Origin: a virus
Length of the DNA stretch: 42,130 nucleotides
Direction: 5' to 3' (one strand)
IMG/VR virus record: IMGVR_UViG_3300021425_000067
Location: 1-42,130 of that record
This document shows, one piece after another, positions 30,863-38,612 of this stretch. The notes beneath the pieces are model-generated. The model was not told the DNA's origin. It was given only the letters and a program-made list of their open reading frames with translations, and ran no database searches. Position 1 is the first letter of the stretch, and each line of letters opens with the position of its first letter. The position numbers were made by a program, and so were the translations under genes.

Positions 30863-31254
30863 TAGGTGTCGAGTGTTTGGCGGTTGCGATCTTCTTTGAG
30901 GCTCGTGACCAACCCCTCTCAGGGCAATTCGCCGTGGCAGAGGTGGTAATGAACCGTGTGGTCGATGATCGTTGGCCTAATACTATTTGTGGTGTCGTAT
31001 TCGATGACAAACAATTCTCGTTTACCCACGATGGAAAGTCTGACCGCATTGATGCATACATAGATAACATAGATGACTGGAGAGCCGCTGTAACAGCTCG
31101 TGAGATAGCTTATCAGGTTTTTAGCGATGGGTATACCGAAATGACCTCTACCCACTACCATGCACTCTCTGTGTCGCCCTCATGGGCAGAACATTATTTT
31201 TACGACGGAAGGATTGGCGATCATGTATTCTACACTGCACCAGTTGGCAAGTAA
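30859..31254 (+). CDS. SleB-like cell wall hydrolase
   Basis: This 131-residue protein is close to the SleB/CwlJ hydrolase family: AVAIFFEARDQPLSGQFAVA, EVVMNRVVDDRWPNTICGVV, FDDKQFSFTHDGK, and the final HVFYTAPVGK. The conserved Glu is in FFEARDQ. The family cuts peptidoglycan, mostly as lytic transglycosylases. It has no signal peptide. Its place in the early array, far from the late lysis cassette, is unusual; wall remodelling during infection, or a second lysis enzyme, are possible. It overlaps the upstream stop (ATGA). Confidence 0.88.
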   Translation: MIGVECLAVAIFFEARDQPLSGQFAVAEVVMNRVVDDRWPNTICGVVFDDKQFSFTHDGKSDRIDAYIDNIDDWRAAVTAREIAYQVFSDGYTEMTSTHYHALSVSPSWAEHYFYDGRIGDHVFYTAPVGK

Positions 31255-31399
31255 GCCAAAAGTAAACTTTACAATTAACGGTACTGTGATATGTACACAT
31301 AGGATGACCCGCAAAGAAGTAGATAAGGTCGTCAAAGCAATGGAACGCAAAGGCTATACACTAGAGGTAACATACGATGGAAAAACTAGAGAACTATAA
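31223..31399 (+). CDS. 58-residue early protein
   Basis: ATG 31223 has GGAAGGA upstream; a frame open to 31160 lies inside the hydrolase gene and is less likely. The product MYSTLHQLASKPKVNFTING, followed by a basic helix TRKEVDKVVKAMERKGYTLE and a final strand, suggests a small alpha/beta fold, perhaps RNA-binding. No family is recognised. It overlaps both neighbours. Confidence 0.62.
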   Translation: MYSTLHQLASKPKVNFTINGTVICTHRMTRKEVDKVVKAMERKGYTLEVTYDGKTREL

Positions 31400-31559
31400 C
31401 TTGGATTTCTTTTTGCAGGAGATTGGGATATTACCTGTTAAAAGTGAACTGGATGAGCTGGCAGACCTGACCACAAGTCTACTGGATGACCGTAGTAAAT
31501 GCATGGCTAAAGGATACTATCGTGACCCCTACGATGAAAATAACGAAATATTGTTTTAG
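31377..31559 (+). CDS. 60-residue acidic early protein
   Basis: ATG 31377 overlaps the previous gene by 23 bp, preceded by AGAGG. The product is an acidic helix (LDFFLQEIGILPVKSELDEL, then TTSLLDDRSKC) with an aspartate-rich end (YYRDPYDENNEILF). No family is recognised. It overlaps the next gene by 26 bp. Confidence 0.6.
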   Translation: MEKLENYNLDFFLQEIGILPVKSELDELADLTTSLLDDRSKCMAKGYYRDPYDENNEILF

Positions 31560-31752
31560 ACTGGTCACTGCCCTATCTGTGTTGCTTAACGTAATACTAG
31601 GTGGCAGTAACAACCAAACATTCTCTGCACGTAACTGGCAGTGGAAAAAGGATAAGAGACCTAACCTAGTGTGGTTAATCGACCTGCTCATAGGTAAAGA
31701 CCATTGCTCAGAGTGTTGGGTTTACTGGAAAGTGAGAAAGGAATGGAAATAA
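31534..31752 (+). CDS. 72-residue conserved phage membrane protein
   Basis: From ATG 31534 the product has a membrane or signal helix (CFRLVTALSVLLNVILGG), then NNQTFSARNWQWKKDKRPN, VWLIDLLIGKDHCSECWVYW and a basic end. This layout, with NQTFSARN and a CxxC near the end, recurs in many unrelated phages, but its function is unknown to me. It overlaps both neighbours. Confidence 0.7.
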   Translation: MKITKYCFRLVTALSVLLNVILGGSNNQTFSARNWQWKKDKRPNLVWLIDLLIGKDHCSECWVYWKVRKEWK

Positions 31753-31883
31753 AAAGGCCAAACCCTATTGCAAAAGCACTTAGGCACCCTAAGTACAAAC
31801 CAAGGGTGGTACCCGACAAAAAGAAACCTGTCCCTGACAGAAAACGTAAACACAAAGGAGAACAGCCTAATGAAAAAAGGTGA
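31743..31883 (+). CDS. 46-residue very basic protein
   Basis: This ORF overlaps the previous stop by 10 bp and ThyX by 14 bp. The product MEIKRPNPIAKALRHPKYKP and its Lys/Arg/Pro-rich remainder are strongly basic, as in small nucleic-acid-binding or ribosomal-like proteins. The ribosome-binding site is too close to the ATG (AAGG with 2 bp), so translation is uncertain. Confidence 0.42.
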   Translation: MEIKRPNPIAKALRHPKYKPRVVPDKKKPVPDRKRKHKGEQPNEKR

Positions 31884-32550
31884 AATCAACGTAGACCTGA
31901 TTGAGCATATGGGTGATGACCTTACGGTTGTACGTGCTGCACGAGTGTCCTACGCTAACACTTCTGACTGGCGTGGTCAGATACATTCAGGGGAATTTCG
32001 TGTCCTCAGTGACAAGGACATACGCTTAATCAGTTTTTTAGCAAAGCATAAGCATACATCACCATTCGGACATGGGTTTGCTACCTTCCGTGTGGATGCA
32101 CCAATCTTTGTTGCCCGACAGTTGGTTAAGCATAAGTTCCTACGGTGGAATGAGATTAGTCGTCGTTACGTGAAGTATGAACCAGAGTTCTATGAACCAT
32201 ACTGGCGTGAGAAACCTGAGAACTCTAAGCAGGGTTCAGGGGGGCCGATGGAAATTAGTCAAGAAGCTGAAATGATGTTTCATGCTACCTTACGTAATGC
32301 ACTTACGACATATGACATGATGATCAAAGAGGGTGTTTCACCTGAACAGGCACGATCCATATTACCCCAGAATATGATGACATCATGGTATTGGTCTGGC
32401 AGTCTGGATGCATGGGCTGACATGTGTAAGCTACGTTGTGCCAAGGATACACAAGCAGAAACACGCATCGTAGCCTCTGTGATTTATGGGGAAATGCTGA
32501 AGCTATACCCTGTCTCTTGGGCTGCATTAATGGAGAGTGATGATGGATAA
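31870..32550 (+). CDS. thyX: Flavin-dependent thymidylate synthase
   Basis: I chose ATG 31870 with AAGGAG ten bases upstream; a longer frame to 31768 has no support. The 226-residue protein has the ThyX core: SPFGHGFATFRVDAPIFVAR, the signature region QLVKHKFLRWNEISRRY at residues 84-100, and ARSILPQNMMTSWYWSGSLD. It methylates dUMP using folate and FAD. The signature RHR-x7-S reads KHK-x7-S here (Lys87-His88-Lys89, Ser97). It leads the nucleotide and replication part of the array and overlaps the sigma factor start. Confidence 0.93.
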   Translation: MKKGEINVDLIEHMGDDLTVVRAARVSYANTSDWRGQIHSGEFRVLSDKDIRLISFLAKHKHTSPFGHGFATFRVDAPIFVARQLVKHKFLRWNEISRRYVKYEPEFYEPYWREKPENSKQGSGGPMEISQEAEMMFHATLRNALTTYDMMIKEGVSPEQARSILPQNMMTSWYWSGSLDAWADMCKLRCAKDTQAETRIVASVIYGEMLKLYPVSWAALMESDDG

Positions 32551-33088
32551 CGATGATATTATGAAAATATGTCGATCCCTAGCGAGGAAATATAACGATC
32601 CACAAGAGTATGACGACCTAGTGTCTGAAGGTGTCGTAAAAGTGCTAGAAATGGTCGCTGAAGGTAAAACCGACAAGAACCTACTGTATTCTCATGCGCA
32701 AGCAGTGATGAATGAGTATTACAATCTGTCTAGATCACCTGTTAAAGTGCCTAAGTCGCATCAAGCAAAGGCAATGAGTGCTGATGATGATGTTGATGGT
32801 TGGACTGCTACTGCCTTACATCAGGCATTGTATGCTGATTCTGTTGAGTATGAAGAGTATATGTCGCAAGCACCATCGACAGAAGACCTGTACGAACAGA
32901 AAGAATGGTTTGCTAGGGTTCAAACTGTGGCTGTCAGTCACCTAACACAAGAAGAGTGGGCAATCATTCGCATGAGATATTGGGATGACCTTACACAAGA
33001 TGATGTAGGTATTCATATGGGTCGTAACAAAATGTGGGTATCACGACACGAAAAAGCAGCACTAGAAAAAATCCGTAACAATTTGTGA
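32543..33088 (+). CDS. RNA polymerase sigma-70 family factor
   Basis: This 181-residue protein starts at ATG 32543, seven bases after GGAG (GTG 32537 and ATG 32540 are alternatives). Residues about 18-60 match sigma region 2: YDDLVSEGVVKVLEMVAEGK, then a helix and LSRSPVKVPKSHQAK, like the region 2.4/3.0 junction. Residues about 130-178 match region 4: LTQEEWAIIRMRYWDDLTQD, DVGIHMGRNKMWVSRHEKAA, with the helix-turn-helix at the end. A promoter motif shared by three operons begins at the base after its stop codon. It probably redirects host RNA polymerase to phage genes. It is not an ECF type in strict length; T4 gp55-like factors are an alternative relative. Confidence 0.8.
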   Translation: MDNDDIMKICRSLARKYNDPQEYDDLVSEGVVKVLEMVAEGKTDKNLLYSHAQAVMNEYYNLSRSPVKVPKSHQAKAMSADDDVDGWTATALHQALYADSVEYEEYMSQAPSTEDLYEQKEWFARVQTVAVSHLTQEEWAIIRMRYWDDLTQDDVGIHMGRNKMWVSRHEKAALEKIRNNL

Positions 33089-33117
33089 TGTTACTAAAAC
33101 AACAAAAAGCACTTATA
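33089..33117 (+). promoter_or_regulatory. Phage-sigma promoter before primase-helicase
   Basis: TGTTAC (33089-33094), 17 bp, CTTATA (33112-33117); the spacer is A-rich and ends in GCA, as in the two other copies. The downstream part CACTTA-TAGG-TAAGTG is also a perfect inverted repeat. The start of the next gene is 83 bp away. Confidence 0.78.
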
Positions 33118-33133
33118 GGTAAGTGTCCCTTAA

Positions 33134-33199
33134 ACATAAGTTTATTACTCAAGTTTAATATCTTGTTTTAGTAAATAAACATAAGTAGGAAACATAAGT
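33134..33199 (+). promoter_or_regulatory. Three ACATAAGT boxes between promoter and primase-helicase
   Basis: Copies at 33134-33141, 33179-33186 and 33192-33199; the last ends directly at the ATG and the AGGA ribosome site lies between the second and third. They could be operator half-sites or an RNA element acting on translation. The same box forms an inverted repeat at 25994-26014. Confidence 0.6.
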
Positions 33200-34783
33200 A
33201 TGAGTAGAACTGCACATTTGCCATGTCCTTATCATGGTTGTGGATCGTCTGATGCCTTTAGGTGGTGGCCTGAAGATGGGAATGGGTTTTGTCACTCTTG
33301 TCGTGGAAACTACCCGAAGGATAAGAAAGAGTTGTTCAGTTGGGCAAAAGAGAAATACCCCCCGAATGGAAATAAGGAATGGTCAGATATGAACGTAACA
33401 AGTTTTACACCTAAGAAGGTAGAAAGTAAGGATGATGGTCGTTATCAATCCATGCGTGGTATCAATGCTACGACAATGGAAGATTATGGCGTAAAGACAT
33501 TCCCTGACCGTCAAGAGTATGTATACCCCAGCGGTGGAATTAAGGTTCGTCGTTTAGACGAGAAAGCATTCTACACTAAAGAGGGTTTCAAGGGTGATGA
33601 ACTGTTCGGTATGAACCTGTTTACATCTGGGTCGTCTAAAATGGTAACGGTAACAGAGGGCGAACTAGATGCCCTGTCAGTGGCACAAATGCTTAAGAGC
33701 AGCTACACTAACCCTGTTGTGTCTTTACCCTCTGCTACGCCCTCTAAGAAGCTCTGGGAGAACTGTAAGGAATGGTTAGATGGGTTTGAGAAGATCATCC
33801 TATCTGTCGATACAGATGACGCAGGTAATTCTCTTGCTGATCGTATGGCTAAGTTATTCCCTAACAAGGTCTACCGTGTACCACACGACAAATACAAGGA
33901 TGCTAACGAGTTCCTACAGAATGGTGCGCAAGCAGAGTTTAAGAGTGCATGGTGGAATGCTAAGAAGTATACACCAGAAAATATACTAAACACTGCAGAC
34001 CAGTTTCTGTCGTTGTATCACGATACACCAGAGCATATCTATGTAGAGACAGGCATTCAGGCACTGGATGACAAGATACTTGGTTTGATGCAGGGACATT
34101 TCACAGTGTTCAAAGCACCTACAGGGATCGGTAAGACAGAACTAATGCGGTATCTAGAATACAACATGCTACAGAAGGGCATACCGATTGCTGCATGGCA
34201 TCTAGAAGAAACCAAACTAAGGTCACTACTTGGTCTTGTGTCGTATCACCTGAACGATAATCTGACACGCAGGGATTTGATTGATGAAAAGGAACGTAAC
34301 GAGGATGTAATAGAAGCAATCAAAGACATCACTAAGGATGAAAACTTCTATCAGTTTTTTCTAGGTGATGGTGCAAGTGCTGAAGACTTGATTGACCAGA
34401 TTAGGTTCTTTAGTCAGGCATGTGGTTGTAAGTTTATCTTCTTTGAGCCTATCCAAGATGTAATCTCTGGATCATCTGAGGAAAGCAAAGAACAACAGTT
34501 GGCTGACCTGTCAGTACGTCTGTCTAAACTTGCAGCAGAATTAAACGTAGGTATCGTAAGCATTGGTCACACTAACGAGAACGGTGATTTCAAATATTGT
34601 AAGATGATTGGTCAACGTGCATCAGTTATCATCGACTTGTACCGTGACAAAGAAGCTGAAGACCTACAGGAACGCAACACAACGTATCTCAAGATTGAGA
34701 AGAACCGTCCATCCTCTGAGGAAGGTGCAGCAGGTAAGATGCGGTTCAACTACGATACGTTTACACTACGAGAGGTGATCTAA
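33200..34783 (+). CDS. T7 gp4-like DNA primase-helicase
   Basis: This 527-residue protein has an N-terminal zinc finger (CPYHGCGSS, then CHSCRG, residues about 9-36) and a TOPRIM primase core with VTEGELDALSV and LSVDTDDAGN (residues about 150-205). The DnaB-like helicase has Walker A APTGIGKTE (about 310), a Walker B region at KFIFFEPIQD (about 415), GIVSIGHTNE and QRASVIIDLYRD. Length and order match T7-type bifunctional proteins. It would unwind DNA and make primers for the polymerase two genes downstream. It has its own phage-sigma promoter. The next gene overlaps its stop by one base. Confidence 0.94.
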   Translation: MSRTAHLPCPYHGCGSSDAFRWWPEDGNGFCHSCRGNYPKDKKELFSWAKEKYPPNGNKEWSDMNVTSFTPKKVESKDDGRYQSMRGINATTMEDYGVKTFPDRQEYVYPSGGIKVRRLDEKAFYTKEGFKGDELFGMNLFTSGSSKMVTVTEGELDALSVAQMLKSSYTNPVVSLPSATPSKKLWENCKEWLDGFEKIILSVDTDDAGNSLADRMAKLFPNKVYRVPHDKYKDANEFLQNGAQAEFKSAWWNAKKYTPENILNTADQFLSLYHDTPEHIYVETGIQALDDKILGLMQGHFTVFKAPTGIGKTELMRYLEYNMLQKGIPIAAWHLEETKLRSLLGLVSYHLNDNLTRRDLIDEKERNEDVIEAIKDITKDENFYQFFLGDGASAEDLIDQIRFFSQACGCKFIFFEPIQDVISGSSEESKEQQLADLSVRLSKLAAELNVGIVSIGHTNENGDFKYCKMIGQRASVIIDLYRDKEAEDLQERNTTYLKIEKNRPSSEEGAAGKMRFNYDTFTLREVI

Positions 34784-35211
34784 TGTCTGATATTTTCTGG
34801 ACTAAACTTAAAACTGATGAGGCTACTGTGTGGCTTAATAAAGAAAAATGCAAGGAGTATACTAAAGAAACTTATCCGATAGTCTTAGAAAGTGGCGACC
34901 TCATGGTAGTAAATGAGGATAAACAATACGCATACATAGATAATTTTATACAAGATTCTATACAATTCTTAGTGGATCATGGTGAAATCAACCCTGTTCT
35001 TAGGACTTTGTCGGAATCCTTAATAAACGATTTCGCAGCTACCGTTGAAGAATACGGATTTTATGCAGAAGAAGCACCAGATGAATGGACTGGAAAAGAG
35101 TTAGCAGATGAGATACTAGACAGCTTAGAAGGTTTATCTAGAAAACTAGGTACAACATTAGAAGAAATTAGAGAAAAACGAGAATATGATTTCTATTGGG
35201 ATAAGTGTTAG
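34783..35211 (+). CDS. 142-residue acidic hypothetical protein between helicase and polymerase
   Basis: The product (IFWTKLKTDEATVWLNKEKC, VNEDKQYAYIDNFIQDSIQF) is acidic and mostly helical in its second half (LADEILDSLEGLSRKLGTTL). No family is recognised. It shares one base with the primase-helicase stop and its last bases supply the ribosome site for the polymerase. It might be a replisome accessory; this is only from position. Confidence 0.7.
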   Translation: MSDIFWTKLKTDEATVWLNKEKCKEYTKETYPIVLESGDLMVVNEDKQYAYIDNFIQDSIQFLVDHGEINPVLRTLSESLINDFAATVEEYGFYAEEAPDEWTGKELADEILDSLEGLSRKLGTTLEEIREKREYDFYWDKC

Positions 35212-35219
35212 GAGAACAA

Positions 35220-37061
35220 ATGCCAGTATTCGATATTGAAACAGACGGTCTACTAGACGAACTAACAAAGATTCATGTGTTATCTTGGATGGGGGACGAT
35301 GGAAATGTGCATTATACACATGACTATGATGCTATGCGTATATTTTTTACAGAAGCACCTACACTGATTGGTCACAACATCATTCGCTTTGACATCCCTG
35401 CAGTGGAAAAAGTGTTAGGCATTGAAGTAAAGTCTCGTCTGATCGACACTCTACCTTTGTCGTGGTATCTAAACCATGATCGTATGAGACATGGGCTTGA
35501 GGGCTACGGAGAGGACTATGGTGTACCTAAACCAGTGATCAAGGACTGGAACACGCTAACACCAGAGGAATATGCTCACCGCTGTAATGAGGATGTTAAG
35601 ATCAACACAAGGTTACACCGTGACTTGGACTTGAAGCTGAACAAACTGTATCAGGACAGTGGAGAGAAAGATCGCTTTATTGACTATCTCATGTTCAAGA
35701 TGGACTGTGCAAGAGAGCAGGAGACCCTACGATGGAAATTAGATGTGGAGAAAGCAAAAGCCCATCTACAGGAATGGGAAGACCTAAAGCATGAAAAGAC
35801 AGAAGCCTTGGCTGATGCTATGCCAAAACGTAATCTATTTACTACCAAGACAAAACCGAAAGTCATGTACAAAAAAGACGGTACACTTTCTAGTCACGGC
35901 GAAAAATGGGTTCAGTTATGTAAGCAAGAACACCAACCGATTTCTACACTGTCTATGGTGGTCAAAACAGGAGAAGAACGAGCAAATCCTAATAGTGTGG
36001 AGCAGGTCAAAGATTGGCTTTTCTCTTTGGGGTGGAAACCTCGTACCTTCAAATACCTAAAGGATAAGGTAACTGGTGATGAACGGAAATTGGAACAAGT
36101 ACGGAAAGACGGAGAACTCTGTCCCTCAGTACGTGAACTGGTTGAACAGGAACCTGCTATTAGTTTGCTTGATGGCTTGTCTGTTCTTTCACATCGTATT
36201 GGTGTCCTTAGATCAATGGTTGAAACAGAGAACGATGGATACGTGCAAGCAACTGTTGCAGGGTTCACTAACACCCTACGCTTTCGTCATGCCCGACCAC
36301 TGGTCAACTTGCCATCGGTTGATAAACCCTACGGAAAAGAAATCAGAGGGTGTCTAACTGCACCTGAAGGTTACACTTTGTGTGGTGCTGATATGACATC
36401 GTTAGAGGATACGACAAAGAGACACTACATGAAACCACTTGATCCTGATTATGTCGCTGAAATGTCTAAGGATGGGTTTGACCCGCACCTTGACCTTGCT
36501 AAACACGCAGGTGTCGTCACACAAGATGACATCGACAAGCATAATTCAGGGGAACGTAGCCTTAAGGCACTACGTAAGAACTACAAGGTGGTGAACTACA
36601 GTGCTACGTATGGTGTAGGAGCCGCTAAACTGGCTCGTGAGACAGGTATGAGTAAGTCTGAGGCACAGACACTGCTAGATGCTTTTTGGTCACGTAACTG
36701 GTCAGTACAGAAGGTGGCAGAAGGTCTACGTGTTCGTGAACTCTTTGGCTCCGCTTGGGTACAGAACCCTGTATCTAAATTCTGGTATAGTCTGCGGTCT
36801 GACAAGGATCGTTTCAGTACACTAAATCAGGGTACAGGTGTATTCTGTTTCGACAGTTGGGTTAAGGGGTGTCGTGGTATGGGACTAAAGACTATCGGTC
36901 AGTTCCACGACGAAATTATAACTTTAGTGGAAGAGGGGGATGAGGACAAAGAAGAAAATATTATGACTATGGCAATCGACCAAGTAAACCAAGAAATTCA
37001 ACTAAATGTACCACTTGGGATAGATGCACAGTTCGGACGGACATATGCAGACATCCATTAG
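35220..37061 (+). CDS. polA: Family A DNA polymerase (T7-like)
   Basis: I chose ATG 35220, with AGGAG upstream; a frame to 35205 exists. The 613-residue protein has a 3'-5' exonuclease domain (FDIETDGL; IGHNIIRFDIPAVEK; CNEDV) and polymerase motifs A (CGADMTSLEDTTKRH), B (RKNYKVVNYSATYG) and C (GQFHDEIITL). The residue matching E. coli Phe762 is Tyr, a state reported for many virulent phages. Residues about 195-300 are a T7-like insertion region, diverged. It would work with the helicase upstream and SSB downstream; no obvious dedicated thioredoxin partner is seen apart from host thioredoxin. Confidence 0.95.
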   Translation: MPVFDIETDGLLDELTKIHVLSWMGDDGNVHYTHDYDAMRIFFTEAPTLIGHNIIRFDIPAVEKVLGIEVKSRLIDTLPLSWYLNHDRMRHGLEGYGEDYGVPKPVIKDWNTLTPEEYAHRCNEDVKINTRLHRDLDLKLNKLYQDSGEKDRFIDYLMFKMDCAREQETLRWKLDVEKAKAHLQEWEDLKHEKTEALADAMPKRNLFTTKTKPKVMYKKDGTLSSHGEKWVQLCKQEHQPISTLSMVVKTGEERANPNSVEQVKDWLFSLGWKPRTFKYLKDKVTGDERKLEQVRKDGELCPSVRELVEQEPAISLLDGLSVLSHRIGVLRSMVETENDGYVQATVAGFTNTLRFRHARPLVNLPSVDKPYGKEIRGCLTAPEGYTLCGADMTSLEDTTKRHYMKPLDPDYVAEMSKDGFDPHLDLAKHAGVVTQDDIDKHNSGERSLKALRKNYKVVNYSATYGVGAAKLARETGMSKSEAQTLLDAFWSRNWSVQKVAEGLRVRELFGSAWVQNPVSKFWYSLRSDKDRFSTLNQGTGVFCFDSWVKGCRGMGLKTIGQFHDEIITLVEEGDEDKEENIMTMAIDQVNQEIQLNVPLGIDAQFGRTYADIH

Positions 37062-37081
37062 AAAATAAATTTCTACTTTAG

Positions 37082-37110
37082 TGTTACAAACTGCGAAAAA
37101 AGCACTTATA
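37082..37110 (+). promoter_or_regulatory. Phage-sigma promoter before the SSB gene
   Basis: TGTTAC (37082-37087), 17 bp ending in GCA, CTTATA (37105-37110), the same arrangement as at 33089-33117 and on the minus strand at 26130-26102. TATAAT overlaps the downstream side (37111-37116). The gene starts 35 bp later with AAAGGA before its ATG. Confidence 0.78.
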
Positions 37111-37144
37111 TATAATTACCAGACTCGACGAAAGGAAATGTCAT

Positions 37145-37696
37145 ATGGCACGATATGAAATGGAAATGGTCTTACAATATGCTAAAGTATTCCCAGAGAA
37201 TGCAGACATGGGCGACCCGAATGGGAATACGATTGCAAAGCAGATTGCAGACAAAGGTGGTCAGTATGTGATGAACGCATACTTCACTAATGAGGCAGAC
37301 ATCGACAAGTTGTTGTCAGATGGTTTGAACCCAAGTCCAATGGGAAGCCAACGTATTGCAGATGGTGAAGCTGAATTTGGCATCGGTAAATACATGAAGA
37401 TGAAACGGTCAGTTGCTGACAACATCAAGACCTTCACTGACAACAAAGGTAAGCCTGTTGAGGTAAATTATGGTGGGCCTATTGCTGTCGTTGACCTTAC
37501 ACAAGGTGAAGATAACAAACGGTGGTGGAGTTTTGAGGATGATGGGCCGTTAGGTAATGGCACAAAAGCTAAAGTCATCTTTGATGTTTACTCTAATGGT
37601 TCAGGTGTTCGCATGAACGCTATCGGTGTTACAGATCATGTAGCCTATGAACCTGCAGAAACTAGCAGCATCGGTGCTTGGACAGAGGTAGCTTAA
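37145..37696 (+). CDS. ssb: Single-stranded DNA-binding protein (T7 gp2.5-like)
   Basis: This 183-residue protein begins MARYEMEMVLQYAKVFPENA and has IAVVDLTQGEDNKRWWSFED followed by an OB-like strand set to the end. Size, aromatic residues and its place between polymerase and exonuclease match gp2.5-type SSBs of T7-like modules. It lacks the long acidic tail of T7 gp2.5. It has its own promoter, so higher expression than the polymerase is expected. Its stop overlaps the next ATG as TAATG. Confidence 0.8.
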   Translation: MARYEMEMVLQYAKVFPENADMGDPNGNTIAKQIADKGGQYVMNAYFTNEADIDKLLSDGLNPSPMGSQRIADGEAEFGIGKYMKMKRSVADNIKTFTDNKGKPVEVNYGGPIAVVDLTQGEDNKRWWSFEDDGPLGNGTKAKVIFDVYSNGSGVRMNAIGVTDHVAYEPAETSSIGAWTEVA

Positions 37697-37896
37697 TGAA
37701 TGTAAACTTAGAAGCAGTAGCTGATGTAGAAGAGGATGGTTACAGCGGTAACATCACAATCTATCGTGAAGACGTTGAAGACGTATATCAGTTAGCTAAC
37801 CTGTTCACAGACTTTGCTGTCGCTATGGGTTTTACCTATGTCAAATCAGTAGGGTTTGAGAAAGACGATGGTACTGTAGTATGGGGTGACTTCTAA
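37696..37896 (+). CDS. 66-residue hypothetical protein
   Basis: Start ATG 37696 overlaps the SSB stop (TAATG); a longer frame to 37678 is not needed. The product MNVNLEAVADVEEDGYSGNI, then a helix DVEDVYQLANLFTDFAVAMG and strands, is acidic. No family is recognised. It shares one base with the exonuclease gene and so is coupled to the replication set. Confidence 0.7.
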   Translation: MNVNLEAVADVEEDGYSGNITIYREDVEDVYQLANLFTDFAVAMGFTYVKSVGFEKDDGTVVWGDF

Positions 37897-38612
37897 TGAC
37901 CTTTGGCAAAGTGCTGATCGACGGTGACATCATAGCCTACAGAGCAGCCTTTGCTACTCAAGATAAGCTACCTAAAGATGCAGAGGAAAAGGCAGAAGAG
38001 CTTATCCAATACATCTTACAGGAGACTCTGGTGTTCCCTTCACCTAATGATTACAAAGTGTATCTCACAGGTAAGGGGAACTTCAGACATGATGTAGCTA
38101 AGTCACATGTGTACAAGGGCAACCGTAAGGATGCATCTAAACCTTTACACTTGCCGACTGTAAGGCAGTATCTGATAGACAAGCATAATGCAATCGTAAG
38201 CGAAGGAGAAGAAGCTGATGACCTTATAGCGATAGAAGCAACCCGACTTGGTAAGAACACGACTGTAGCATCAATCGACAAAGACATGTTGCAGATACCT
38301 TGTAAGCACTTTAACTTTGGTCGTGGAGAATGGTCAGATGTTGACGAGTGGTCAGGTCTTACGTTTTTCTACAAGCAAATCTTAACTGGTGACGCAGCAG
38401 ATAACATCATAGGTCTTTATAAGGTTGGCCCTGTAAAAGCTGAGAAGATGTTAGATGGTGCAGAGACTGAACAGGACTTGTGGCAGAGGTGCGTAAATGC
38501 CTACAATGGTGACGTAGATCGTGTTATAGAAAATGCCAGACTTCTTTGGCTTAGACGTAGAGAGGACGAGCTATGGCAACCGCCCGAAGCAGTAAAGCAA
38601 AAGGACGACTAG
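37896..38612 (+). CDS. 5'-3' exonuclease (FEN/T7 gp6-like)
   Basis: This 238-residue protein is of the flap endonuclease family. Acidic metal-binding residues are visible in LIDGDIIAYR, EGEEADDLIAI, ASIDKDMLQIPC and LTGDAADNIIG, followed by a helix-hairpin-helix-like GPVKAEKML. Length is short but complete for phage types. It would remove RNA primers and process recombination ends. It overlaps the next gene by 40 bp. Confidence 0.92.
   Translation: MTFGKVLIDGDIIAYRAAFATQDKLPKDAEEKAEELIQYILQETLVFPSPNDYKVYLTGKGNFRHDVAKSHVYKGNRKDASKPLHLPTVRQYLIDKHNAIVSEGEEADDLIAIEATRLGKNTTVASIDKDMLQIPCKHFNFGRGEWSDVDEWSGLTFFYKQILTGDAADNIIGLYKVGPVKAEKMLDGAETEQDLWQRCVNAYNGDVDRVIENARLLWLRRREDELWQPPEAVKQKDD

Noticed and set aside
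33104-33120. T7-type RNA polymerase promoter (GCACTTATAGG resembles CACTATAGG)
   Set aside because: No single-subunit RNA polymerase gene is in the genome, the upstream T7-promoter bases are missing, and the shared TGTTAC box 17 bp upstream fits a sigma-type promoter better.
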